From Silene latifolia (taxonomy: Eukaryota > Streptophyta > Magnoliopsida > Caryophyllales > Caryophyllaceae), in NCBI RefSeq assembly GCF_048544455.1, contig NC_133532.1, positions 13,084,948 through 13,148,947 of the forward strand: a DNA stretch of 64,000 nucleotides, written 5' to 3'. Both the position numbers and the translations under genes were made by a program. Below, one piece after another: positions 21,027-31,822 of this stretch; position 1 is the stretch's first letter, and each line of letters begins with the position of its first letter. The notes under the pieces are model-generated. The model saw only the letters and a list, made by a program, of their open reading frames with translations, was not told where the DNA came from and did no database searches.

Positions 21027-23567
21027 TTACTCATCATCATCATCATCCTCATCTTCTTCTTCTTCTTCTTCTTCTTCTTCTTCTTCTTCTTCTTCTTCTT
21101 CTTCTTCTTCTTCTTCTTCTTCCTCTTCCTCCTCCTCTTCTTCTTCTTCCCCCTCTTCTATCCCATCCCTCTCCTTATCATTCTCTTCTTCTTCCTCTTC
21201 TAACTCCTCCTCCGCTTCTATCTCATTTGCATAAATAATTTCATCATGATCAACTGGGGACAAAACTGTTTCTGATACAACCTCTTCTTGGAAAAAAGAT
21301 GTATCAACTTCTGATCGTGCCTTTGTTTTAAAAACGGCCCACCATTGCAAATGGATAGGTAGATGCTCCATCGAATTGAAAAAAGAAGGCGGAAATATCA
21401 TCTCAAGTTTACACAAAATTTCTGGTATTTGGTCTTCTAAACGACTCATGTCCTCAACTGATATCGTGGAGGAACATAAATCTCTAAAAAATTGACTTAT
21501 TTCTCAGAATCGCATTCCAAATCGTAGTCGGGAGTAAATTTTTAAAAGCCACGGGTAATAAGCGCTCCATGAAAACATGACAATCATGACTTTTCAACCC
21601 TTTCAACTTCAGTTCCTTCAAATCAACACAACGGCTCAAATCGGATGCATATCCATCGGGAAACTTCAAGTTTCCTATCCAATCGCACAATACCTTTCTT
21701 TGAGCTTTGTCAAGAGTAAATATGGCTTTTGGTTTAGCCCCATCCTTACGAATATGAAGTTTAGGACGATCACAAAATTTCTTCAATTCTATTCTTGAAT
21801 TAATATCATCACGTGTCTTTCCTTTCACATCCATAATCGTATGAATAAGTAACTCAAAGAAGTTCTTCTCTATGTGCATCACATCCAAATTGTGTCCGAT
21901 CAACATTGTTTTCCAAGAGGGAAGCTCCCAAAAATACTTCTTTTAAACCAACCATTTTTTTCTTTTTCAACTCTTTAAACTCTTCTTGATCCCATCGACA
22001 GTTGTTGGCAAATCACGTACTGACCTCCCATATCTCATCCCCTTGGAGTCGAACCGGAGCATTGTCACGCACCTCCTTACCTTTTAAGAAAGATTTCTTG
22101 TTCTCTCTATGAATATGTCCATCCGGTAAGAAACATCTATGACAATCAAACCAACTAATTTTTTTGGAATTAGGAAGATAAAATGCTTTACTCCTATCCA
22201 TGCAATAAGGACATGCCTTTCGCCCAGCGGTTGCCCATCCTGATAGCATACCATATGCGGGAAAATCATTTATAGTCCATAACAATGAAGCTCTTAGTTG
22301 GAAATTTTGCTTCTTCGACACATCAAATGTTTCTACACCAACTTCCCACAAATACTTCAGTTCCTCCACCAACGGTTGTAAATAAACATCCAGATGGTTT
22401 TTTGGGTTATCAGGACCGGGAATAAGTAAAGAGAGGAAAATAAATTGTCTTTTCAGATAAAGCCAAGGAGGTAAGTTGTACGGCGTGGTCATTACGGGCC
22501 AACACGAGTAGTTTCTACCAAACTGACCAAAAGGGTCAAACCCATCCGTACACAAGCCAAGTCTCACATTGCGAGGTTCCTCGGCAAAATCGGGATATAA
22601 CCTATCAAAACGCTTCCACTCCTCCCCGTCACTCGGATGACACATCTTTCCTGGTGTACGAGGATTTTCTTTGTGCCATCTCATTTGGTTGGCAAGATTT
22701 TTCGTGGCATACATTCTTTGAAGTCTAGGAGCTAATGGAAAATAAATTAATGTGTTTTTTGATATTGGTTTCTTTCTCTTTCCACTCCTTTTATTACCCT
22801 TCTTCCCCTTCAAAACAATATTTCCTTCACTTGTCTCATATCTATCCCTTTGACATTTCTTACATTTGTCAAGCAAAGCATCATCTTTCCAAAAAAGCAT
22901 ACATTCTTTAGGACATGCATCAATCTTTTCATGTGGAAGTTGAAGACCTTTGACCACTTTCTTGGTATTATAGAAATTTCGGGTCATAACATTATTATCG
23001 GGTATAACATCCTCAACCAACGTAGCAATACTATCAACGGCTTTAAATGGCATATTATACTCACATTTTAAAGAAACTATCCTGGATGCAACTTGTAACA
23101 ATGTCATTCTACTCCCCTCATATAAGGTTTTTTTCGGAAGCACTTAGCATGTCAAAAAAGGCTTTTGCTCTTGGGTTTGGTTGTTCTTCATCAATCATTG
23201 GTACACGGTCGTCATTAATGAAATCATTAGACCGAAAGGCATCAAGTACCATTTCTCTATATGGGTTCTCATTTTGTTGGATTTGAGGCTCTTCGGGATA
23301 ATATTTTTCTCCATGGGAGATCCAATTGTAGTAGTTTGGAAAAAAACCATTTGTAACAAGATGCTCTTCTACTTCAATGTCAAATAAATATTTTAAGTTT
23401 TTACATTTAGTACAAGGACACCTAAGTTTATGTTGTTCCAAATCATATGAATCTTGACATCTAGCAAATTCAATAAATCCACGAACTCCCTTTACAAATC
23501 TAGCGATAGGACGTTTCTTCTTATCTACTCTTTCTTCGTACATCCAACTACGTTCAGATCTCTTCAT
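21027..23567 (-). pseudogene. CACTA transposase, tnp2 (TNPD) type, broken
   Basis: From ATG 23567 the N-terminal block (RSWMYEERVDKKKR... CPCTKCKN) is the transposase-associated domain. The tnp2 core follows from 23143, with MRWHKENPR, LGLCTDGFDPFGQFG, SCWPVMTTPYNLPPWL, LLWTINDFPAYGMLSGW and then MLIGHNLDVMHIEKN at 21906. Breaks seen: one extra A in the A run near 23127; a TGA near 22013 where CGA fits; two frame changes between 22000 and 21910; and one near 21503. The C-terminal frame (MSRLEDQIPEILCKLEMIFPPSFF) ends in a run of about 50 Glu then Asp, coded by a TTC microsatellite on the plus strand. The order matches TNPD transposases, which cut the element ends in the nucleus. Confidence 0.9.
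21031..21170. repeat. (TCT)n / (CAT)n microsatellite inside the transposase tail
   Basis: CAT repeats at 21031-21047 lead into an almost pure TTC run to about 21120 and then mixed TCC/TTC. On the coding minus strand it gives Glu and Asp runs. It lies within the last part of the tnp2 frame. Confidence 0.95.
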
Positions 23568-24841
23568 TTTAATCTATAAGCAATATATAGCAAACTAACC
23601 ATTTTAAATAATAATATTTAATTTCAACAAAAAAAGCAATGGTTATCTCATCCTCCATTTTATGCTAATTTCAAGATTTCAATTGGGTCCTTATCACTCC
23701 AACCTAAACCCATCAATGTACGTTTCAAGTCACTAGCAAACACACATTTGTGAATTATTAATGAGAAAAAATTCGCAAAGCAATTCCCCTTAGTTCTCCA
23801 AATACACAATGTGGAAAAGATACATATTCCACATATGTATTCAGAGAACATTGGAGAAATTTGCAACCAAATTCTTTTCTCATTAATAAAATCACAACTA
23901 TGTGTTTACTACCTAAGTGACTTGAAACGCACAAAGACAGGATCCCAAAATGGGGACTATTCAAGAATTGCTCCTAATGAGTAATTCTTGAACGGTTACT
24001 AGGTCATTATATATTAAACAAGTTGTCAAAATTATAAGGCAAATTTATACAATCCCTTAATCAAATGACATTACTAATTTAACAAATTTATACATCATGC
24101 TCATTCTATTCAAGAAAAATGCTAATTAATTAACAAAAATGCTAATTAAATCATTCTAACTTAATTAATTTGGTTAATTATACAAGTTGTCAAAAATGCT
24201 AATTTCTAACCCTAACTCAAATTAATTAACAAAAATGCTAATTAAATCATTCTAACTTAATTTGGTTAATTATAAGGCAAATTTATACAATCCTAACATT
24301 ATACTACCTTCATAAAACTATACTACCTTCAACAATACTACTTCAATATTACTAAAACTAAGCATCACTAATCAAATCACATTACTAATTTAACAAAAAC
24401 CCCAATTTCTACCTTCATAAAACTATACTACCTTATACAATCCCCTAATCAAATCACATTACTAATTTAACAAAAACCCCAATTTCTAACCCTAACTCAA
24501 ATTAATTAACAAAAATGCTAATTAAATTACAACTACATACAATAATAAGCATCACTAATGTATAAATTACAACTAGATACTAAATAAGCATCACAACTTA
24601 AACAAAATATGAAGGATTGAAGTAATTAAATCGATTTGAGTCGAAAACAAACCTTTATTATAAACAAAGGGTCGGTAGGGATGTAGTGTGCGGATGGCGG
24701 CGGCGAGTGGTGGTGTCCGGTGGTCGTTGTAGTTGGTGGTGGCGTCGGGTCGTCGATTTACAGGCGTTTTTTTTTTTTTTTAAGTTGATGTTAGAGTGAA
24801 TGAAGTGGACGGGGTGAAGAATCGCGAAAAAAATATATACG
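23568..24841. other. CACTA 5' non-coding region with AT-rich repeats
   Basis: Upstream of the transposase this contains an inverted repeat (23721-23929). From about 24040 to 24560 there are several imperfect copies of blocks such as AATCACATTACTAATTTAAC and AAATTAATTAACAAAAATGC. Near 24680-24750 it becomes GC-rich (GGCGGCGGCGAG). I see no gene. Confidence 0.75.
23721..23929. repeat. Inverted repeat, arms about 95 bp
   Basis: CGTTTCAAGTCACT at 23721 is mirrored by AGTGACTTGAAACG ending at 23929. Inside, ATTAATGAGAAAA... pairs with TTTTCTCATTAAT and the centre is TGTGGAAAAGATACATATTCCACA. The arms are imperfect. It could be a small foldback element or a hairpin RNA source in the leader of the transposase gene. 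Confidence 0.75.
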
Positions 24842-25060
24842 ATTGGCGACCGTTTTTGGTCGCCAAATTGGCGACGGGTAATGGTCGCCAAATTTGGCGA
24901 TCGATTTCGGTCGCCAAATTGGATAATATTGTCGTCGCCGTGGATTTCATACGGATTTTTGGATAAAAAGGTATAGTCGCCAAATTGGCGACGGATAGTG
25001 GTCGCCCGTGTCTTTTTTTCTGTCGCCAATTTGGCGACTGTAGTATGTCTGTCGCCTTTG
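24842..25060. repeat. CACTA subterminal repeats, right end
   Basis: About ten copies of TTGGCGAC / GTCGCCAA occur in both orientations, matching the left-end array. Confidence 0.88.
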
Positions 25061-25078
25061 TCGTGTTTTCTTGTAGTG

Positions 25079-25306
25079 GGAGTAATAAAAGTGGCTAAAA
25101 GTTCTATGGTCCTTATGCAGGGGAGCTACGCTGTGGCTTATACCGTTTGGATGCATATAAAGTAAAAACCTCACAGGATAACTAGAAATGGAAAAGTCGT
25201 GCATGTGTTTCGTTCTCGGAAGAGACAAGGAAGGTAAATTATTTTCAGGTTACAGACGGGCGCAATGGTGAAATTCCTGTTTGTGGGAAGGTGGAGAGCA
25301 AGAGGT
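25079..25306 (+). pseudogene. Ty1/copia fragment, continuation after CACTA
   Basis: This reads on from 18588 after one copy of the GGA duplication. VIKVAKSSMVLMQGS resembles the region before copia integrase. It decays into stops and is cut at 25307 by an LTR-like sequence. Confidence 0.6.
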
Positions 25307-25307
25307 T

Positions 25308-27060
25308 TGATAACTACATTATCGCCCTACTATTTTGACCGAAAACCCTTAACTTGACCCCAATTTTGATGTATTTCCATGCTAAATATCTTTGCTCTAT
25401 GATCAATTTGCATCTATGTACTTTGCTCACGGCTTTGCTAGATTCTTGTAGTACTTCACGCTTTTATAGGTAAAACAGGAGATCGAGTAAAGACCGGAAC
25501 CAATTGCAAGAAAGGAAATGAAGAGTTAAAACCGTTTTAAAGCCTTTCTAAGCCTCTTGGGTGCGTCCACTTCAGGCAAGGTGCAACTAGTACTCGTAGG
25601 TGTATCTTTTTACTCCTATGGATGTATTTGGTTGAAGGTGGGTGTATTGACTTCAAGCAAGGTGCAACAAGGACTTGTAGGGTGTATCTTTTTAGCCTTA
25701 TGGGTGTAATTTTTGGAGCATGGGTGTAACTGAGGTCCATCCGGCGAAAAAGGCACACGATCGACGTATCAATACACCAGATGGACCCGTGATTTAGGCC
25801 TAACTCAGTTTTTTACCCTTGTAATTGTGTTTTGGACCTTTTGTATAAATAGTTAAACCCTATTATTTGAGACATAAGTAGATATACTTTAATTTAGATC
25901 AAAAAATTGGGTAGTTGGAGGAATTTTGTAGAAGAATTTGGATCTCATCTTGTTCTTCAATTATTCAAGCAATTAATTCAATCAAGTTTATTTCTTTCAT
26001 CTTAGTTGGTATATTTTCTTTTCCTCTTTTCAATTTCTTATTTTGTTTTTATCAATTTCATTTCCTTAGTTTATGTTTGTCTTATCTTTTGTAGTCAAAG
26101 TTACCACCTTTAAGTTTGATTTCAGTTTAATTATAGTTTAATTAGTCTATTATCATCATCTTTGTTACTAATTGCATGATTAGTTGTAGAAATTAATTTA
26201 ATAACATGTCAATTGCTAAATTATCAACCTTTATCATTTGTTTTGTTCTAATAAAGTGAGTAGTCCTTTCATTAGGACTCGATTTACCCCAGCATGAGTG
26301 GTTTGTTTGATTGATTCCTACAAAAATAGTTGCTGGGGAGGATTAGTAAGAGTAGGCTATAGGATTGATTTGATGAATTGGTCGATTGTGGATAATGTTG
26401 GTTTGTGACCCTTGTCCATCAACGAAAGTTGGTTAGGGTGGGAATCGGGTACCCAAAAATTAGACCTATTGCTAACCAAGGTTGAGATCGAAAGGGAGGA
26501 CTAAGAGAGGACACCTCTAGACTATTGTTTGAATTCGACCTTCGAGAGAAGGAGTTGGATGACCCGTAAAATGATGAGGGTTTAATGGACTTAGGTGATG
26601 TTAGGATACCTTGGGAAAGTTTACGTTTCTAGGGTAGTCGTGATTCTACCTAAGGATTCCGACCTCCGAGACCGAAAGGGAGGGGGTTGGAAGAACTAGT
26701 GTCCTAATGCGAACCCGTAAGGGGGGTGTTAGGCGAATTGGATTCATATCCTCCTTACGTATCACGCCCAATAGCTAGTTAAAAGGAATCATGACAATAA
26801 ACACAAAATCCTGGTGGGAAATCGAGTCCTAGGCTTTTTATTCCATTGAATTACAAAATTTACATTTACTTGCTCAATTTTTAAATCTAGTTTAATTGCA
26901 TTTTATTGTAATTAGTTTAGTTGATTAGATTAAAATCAAACTCAATTATTGTCGACTTAGCTAACATATAGCTAGAATTGATCATTATTGCATAACAAGA
27001 TCCCCGTGAAATCGACCCTCAAGTGCTACTACGATACCGTACATTTGTGAATTCTGTTGT
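25308..27060 (+). repeat. Diverged Athila-like LTR, solo or truncated
   Basis: The part 26400-27040 aligns by eye with the reverse complement of the Athila LTR at 13260-12580: ACCAAGGTTGAGATCGAAAG, GGACACCTCTAGA, CGAGAGAAGGAGTTGGATGA, TACCTTGGGAAA, CCGACCTCCGAGACCGAAAG, GTTAGGCGAATTGGA, TTATTGTCGACTTAGCTAA and ATCGACCCTCAAGTG. It is on the plus strand, with a TATA box (TATAAATA) at 25844-25851. It starts TGATAAC. The right border is uncertain (27043-27075) and I found no target duplication. Two direct repeats of about 45 bp, 81 bp apart (from 25577 and 25658), lie upstream of the TATA box. Confidence 0.72.
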
Positions 27061-28221
27061 GTAAGGATTTGCATAAAACGAATGAATTGTTTTAATTCAT
27101 TTGTTTGATAATGTGAAGTGACTTTATGATTCCAATATATAACGACACTTCACATGACTTTATAAAGGATGTAAATCCTTTGGAAACGATAATCTCACAA
27201 AATTATATATCAAACAAAGTGACTTCAAAGTCCGGGTTTGAGGGTGTGAGAGGTAGTACACCAGTGTTATAATAAACTAGTTGAGGGGTTACTCTAGGGG
27301 TTTTGTGATTGGCGATTTGGTGGCATTACCAATATTAGCGGAGCATTCTAGAGGTTATTATCTTTAGTTATTGTGGGTTCCAAATTGGTATTTATTTGGG
27401 ATGCTGGTCACGTTGTACTAGTACTCTTTTATAGTAGATTCTAGTCTTAGCTTTTTGTTTAGTAGGGTTTCCTCCGTTTTGGAGGGTTTCTCCTTGGGTT
27501 TGACCCTAAATACTACCTCATTTTATTATTGGTTGCAGTTTTTTACTTTTACGGTTTACTTGTCGATTGTTTGCTTTCGTTGCACGTGGGAGATTGACGT
27601 AAGCTACTAATTAAGTATGACCTTAAAATTTACATTATATAATATCTTTTATGTGGTTTTATCTCCATATAAAATTACAAAATGTAATTAAAACTTACTA
27701 AATTAATAAAAATAGTTTATTACTTGAATAATTAATATTAAAAATTATAGTATTAATAGGTAGTGATATTAGAAAAATAATAAAAACTAAGATTATCATG
27801 ATATATCATCCATTAAGAATTTATTCAATCTTGCTGCATAATACTACATGGCAAAAACTATTAAAATTGTATGTTTGGTATGAAATAAATATAATAAAAG
27901 TTGTACAAAATTAAGGATGACCATAAATATCATGTTATATTAATCTCATATATTGGAGTGGTGAGTATTGAGAGAGAAGTTAATTCTATTAGTTTAATTA
28001 GTAATGATGAAATCTGTTATCGTCAGAATGAAAACCGTCATTTTTCCCATAAACTATATGTACGTTAATCATGTTAATGATGAAAAACATATTATGTCGT
28101 CGGAATGAAAAACGTTAATTAAATTACATGTACATCGAATCTCCAATTATGGACTTATTTATATTTTCCCGATATTCACATTTACTAAAGCTCATTTTAT
28201 GTCCAATAATTACACATGTTA
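27061..28221. other. Unassigned AT-rich sequence, possible Helitron body at the right
   Basis: I see no gene. 27061-27600 contains (A/G)GGTTTCTCC-type pyrimidine stretches and may be retroelement debris. From about 27600 the AT content rises up to the Helitron-like terminus at 28222-28259. The 5' end of that Helitron was not found. Confidence 0.5.
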
Positions 28222-28259
28222 TTACAACCCGTGCATTATTTGCACGGTTTTAAAACTAG
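28222..28259 (+). mobile_element. Helitron 3' terminus
   Basis: ACCCGTGCA-TTAT-TTGCACGGT forms a short hairpin, followed by TTTAAAACTAG and then T. A hairpin about ten bases before CTRR with a T after it is the Helitron 3' signature. The same end occurs at 34913-34947 and, reversed, at 59567. Confidence 0.72.
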
Positions 28260-28425
28260 TTCTATTTATAACGAAATCTCAGCTAGAACAACCGCAACTG
28301 AAATTACTAAGGTGAATAACTGTTTAAAAATCTGGAATTGTACGGAAGATGGTCTGTTTGCGCATGCTCTGGCCAGGCTGAAGTAGCGGCAATTCTGAAG
28401 GCTCTCAAATTTATACCATGCACCT

Positions 28426-30435
28426 TCACACACGTGGCAGAACATCAACGGTTCGATCTCCGCCGTCAACGGTCATTATGTCATTACCCTTCATATCATG
28501 AACTATAATCTCAACAACTTGATCAGGATTATTATTATTTGTGATGATTTCTTGATCTTTGTTGATTTTGTCCATGTTGTTGATCTTGATGATTTCAATA
28601 CCAAGTTCAGCTTCAAATTGTTTCATCTCATTATCATTTAGCATAAGGTGTTTTTGTTGGTTTTTTGGTGATGAGTTTTTGTAAATGATGTATAATAGCA
28701 TTTGAGTTATTCCCAATAGAAATCCAAGCACATTTGGCATCTGTTCACATTTTAAACAAATTGTGTGTTAATTAACATATGATATGATGGAGTTATTATC
28801 AAATAATAATATCGAAATTCAATACGACCCTTTGCATGCAATATACAAATTTTACATGATAAATAACATGCATATATCAGATAGTTTAGCTGGTAAAGTC
28901 ATAAGGATGATATTCATAACCCAGGTCAAAACACATGACTAAAAAATAAAAATCGAAGGATCGAACACTTTCGCTAATCCATCCCCTTAGAGCCACTACT
29001 ACTTAATGCACATGAAGAGAGTGATATCGAGATTCAATATCACTTGATAATATCATTGTATTTTAGTTTGCTTAAGAAGTTTAACCGTGGTAAAAATGGT
29101 GACCTTGTAGTAAAAAATTCCTAGAAAAATTGACATCCATATATAGAGAAAGAAGTTAATGCATGGTGATTACTTACCGCAATGTAAAAGTCTTGGATGA
29201 GGAAACCATAAAAGAACCACATAACGGCGCATAAGGTAAGAGAAAATGATAGACAAAATGGCATGAATTCTACACTCTTCGTCTTGATCACCATTTTCTG
29301 TCATCAAAAAAGGACAATAATGACGTGAGTTAGCTAAAGATTGTACGTATTCTACATGGAAATAAAGTTTGCATAGCTTTATAAAAATCGAATTATAATA
29401 AATACGATAGTTTTAAATGTTCTTTTTTTTTGTCAAAACAATAGTTTTAAATGTAACGGTAACACGATATATATATATATATATTACAAAAAATAACTAA
29501 ACTGATTAGATTTCTTACCATAACGCTTAAAGGTGCAGCAAATACGCAAACAGAAAACACTGCACAAATCCATCCTACGGATGTTTCACGTACGCCTCCT
29601 TTTGAGAAAAAGTTGTGTGTATCCGCACCTCGAGCAAAAACCATGGTTCCTACTATGATTAGCCCCAAAAATGTGACATTGAATAGAGCTATTAATTTTA
29701 TTGTGTATACCTGTTCACCATATATTCAACCACATTATTAGTATGTACTTATAGCCAAGTCCGACACCCAAATCAGTACTAATACGTGTGATAAAGACCA
29801 TAGAATAGAAGTACGTACCCTGGCCTTAGTGGGTGCATAGATGAGAAAGACAATCAAGTAAAAAGCTTCAATAATGAATCCAACAGAGTTGATAGTGATT
29901 ATTGGCATCGCATTTTGTGTCTTTAGCATTGCATAGTACAATAGCAGCATACAACTAAAGAGTGCCACTGAATATGGTAATGCTTGAAACCCTTCTGTTG
30001 ATTTCTTCTTGAACACCCTCCAAAATGTTGGCCTACATATATACACCACATTAAACATTAAATCTCTAGTATAACACGTTCTCACGACAATTTCACCAGG
30101 GTAACATATTATAAGACTTGTATTATGATGCTAGATCATCTCTACACAAGGCTGGACAATATGTTACTGACGGGATTCGAATTCGGGTAATGACACGTGA
30201 GTACTACTTCTCATGACTTCTTTAGCTAAACTAGTTAACATCTGCTCTTACGCTTTTATTATGAAACAGTTTTATACGAGAATAAGTAGGTTAAGATCAA
30301 AATGACGTCGAGTATATGAAAGAGTGAAAATTAAAGGACTTACAACGGAGCTAAGAAGACACCAAGGGAAACAATGTTACCAAGAATACCAAATATGTAC
30401 ATTAATTCATGATGGTTAAAATGGGTCAGTGCCAT
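28426..30435 (-). CDS. SWEET: SWEET sugar transporter, clade III-like, five exons
   Basis: Exons by GT-AG borders and frame: 30435-30344, 30032-29819, 29710-29519, 29297-29178 and 28740-28426, giving 310 residues with no internal stop. It has the two MtN3/saliva repeats of SWEET proteins (about residues 10-98 and 130-218), hence seven membrane segments: [70 protein letters not shown] and [17 protein letters not shown]. Asn79 (TINSVG) and Asn209 (PNVLG) match the substrate-pocket Asn residues known in the family. The N-terminus and APLPTF resemble clade III members, which move sucrose across the plasma membrane; clade and substrate are inference. The tail after residue 228 is hydrophilic and Asn/Asp-rich. 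A TATA box lies about 170 bp upstream. No neighbouring cellular gene is visible. Confidence 0.92.
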
Positions 30436-30600
30436 TTTAATAACCTCAAGTTAATTCTTCTCTAAATTTAATAATTTCTTAGAATTAAAGAGAAGAAATA
30501 AAGAACAAATGAAGGTAATAATAAGCTTCTTGTAGAGAGAAGATCAAGAGATATTATTAATATGGCGACTGCGACAAGAAATGGTGTAACAAGGTTGTGG

Positions 30601-30611
30601 TTTATATAGGC
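30601..30611 (-). promoter_or_regulatory. TATA box of the SWEET gene
   Basis: The minus strand reads GGCCTATATAAACCACA. It is about 170 bp upstream of the ATG at 30435, so a start of transcription near 30570 is expected. Confidence 0.65.
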
Positions 30612-30752
30612 CGTAACATTAAAGTGTAAACCACAAATGGCGTGTACTGAGTGGTACAAATAAAGGCTTTACTTTTATACTCTTACGTGATTAATTTCGT
30701 TACAAAAAAAGTAGCTTTATTTTGAGAAATTAATAATTCAGTTTACACAAAA

Positions 30753-30904
30753 TCTCATTGAAGACGGCATGATACCATTTCCTCTCACAAATGACCCAAA
30801 TAGAGGAGAGAGGGAAGCACATGGAGGTGCCCCACCTTATCCCCCCCAATCCGTTTTGTGAGTGACATTACCCGTCACTTACTCCGACCCGTCTTCAGCA
30901 AGAC
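30753..30904. mobile_element. Small inverted-repeat element (MITE candidate)
   Basis: TCTCATTGAAGACGG at 30753 and CCGTCTTCAGCAAGA ending at 30904 are imperfect inverted ends around 150 bp of sequence. No clear target duplication was found. It lies just upstream of the SWEET promoter. Confidence 0.45.
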
Positions 30905-31532
30905 TTGTTGGTTTATTAGGTGTGAGTTGTTTTACATAGTTTGCTAGCTACTGTATATTGTTGTTATTGTGACTAATACTACAAGTCTCGAGAGGGTTGG
31001 GTGGAGGTTTTACATGCATTGCTTGACAATAATTGTTGTTTGCTTTACTAGCTTATTAGCTTAAAACTTTGCTTGGCTAACTTTCCAACTCGTACATACT
31101 TAGAATTGTGTCTAGGGATAACGTCTCGATTCGAATGATTCGACTTAATTAAATTTTAAATAATATACGAACTATAAAATTTTACAGAATTGGCGGCCTG
31201 AAATTAAAAGAATTTAAAATTAACTGAATTAATTGTATCTAAATGACAAATTGACAATTAACAAATTTGAAACAAAAATGTTAATAATCCAACACAGCTA
31301 ACACAGGCACAACCTAATACCAATCGACCTTCAAAATAATGAGTTGTCTCGAAAATGAATTGTATCTAAAATTACTAAGTCCAAGCTACCCGATTATTGT
31401 TAGGCCTACTAATACCGCCTGTTGTATAGCTTAACTTTGTCTGGCTAACTTTGCTACATACTAGCTCGTACTTGGAATTATATCTAGGATGGCGTCTCAA
31501 TTCGAATGATTCCACTCGAATCATAAATAATA
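30905..31532. other. Intergenic, with first copy of a diverged duplication
   Basis: 31057-31293 is repeated, diverged, at 31426-32675. Shared marks are GGCTAACTTT, AACTCGTAC/AGCTCGTAC, ATTCGAATGATTC and AAAAGAATTTAAAA. The second copy carries a Stowaway and a hAT insertion. No gene is seen. Confidence 0.65.
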
Positions 31533-31791
31533 CTTCCTCCATTCCATTCATTTCTATGCATTTGCTTTATATACGTCTATCAATGCCCGTTTTTATTTGT
31601 TCATATCTTTAGTTACATATTATGAAAAATTATAAAAATTTGATATTCACAATGTACTCGGTAAGACAATTAAAACAAGATCTCACATGACTATCTTTTA
31701 TGCTATATATTAGAAGTTGTATCGAAGATTCTCCGCACCTATGAATAGTGCTTAAAAAGTAAATGTATATAATTGATTGGAATGGAGGAAG
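31533..31791. mobile_element. Stowaway MITE
   Basis: The ends CTTCCTCCATTCCATTCA and, inverted, CTTCCTCCATTCCAATCA are flanked by TA on both sides (31531-31532 and 31792-31793). 259 bp long with no coding. The TIR and TA target are typical of Tc1/mariner-derived Stowaway elements. Confidence 0.85.
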
Positions 31792-31822
31792 TATATGGAT
31801 AACAACAATTTTATATAATTGG

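Larger units (their letters stand above)
18589..25078 (-). mobile_element. CACTA (En/Spm) DNA transposon, full length
   Basis: The left end is CACTACAACAAA; the right end, as reverse complement, is CACTACAAGAAAA. The 3-bp target duplication GGA is at 18586-18588 and 25079-25081. The interrupted copia fragment continues in register on both sides, confirming the insertion. Subterminal GGCGAC arrays lie at both ends. Two transposase genes run on the minus strand, a tnp2-type gene (23567-21027) and a Ptta/En/Spm type gene (20872-19236). Both are broken, so the copy is not autonomous as written. Confidence 0.95.

Noticed and set aside
20986-21238. ORFs rich in Ser or Leu
   Set aside because: Opposite-strand translations of the TTC microsatellite inside the transposase gene.
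28861-28990. SINE-like sequence in a SWEET intron (TAGTTTAGCTGGTAAAGTC)
   Set aside because: A weak A-box-like match only; the B box is poor and no tail or target duplication is seen.
30150-30240. tRNA-like B box (GGATTCGAATTCGGG) in SWEET intron 1
   Set aside because: Only a short match without a paired A box at proper distance; too weak to call.
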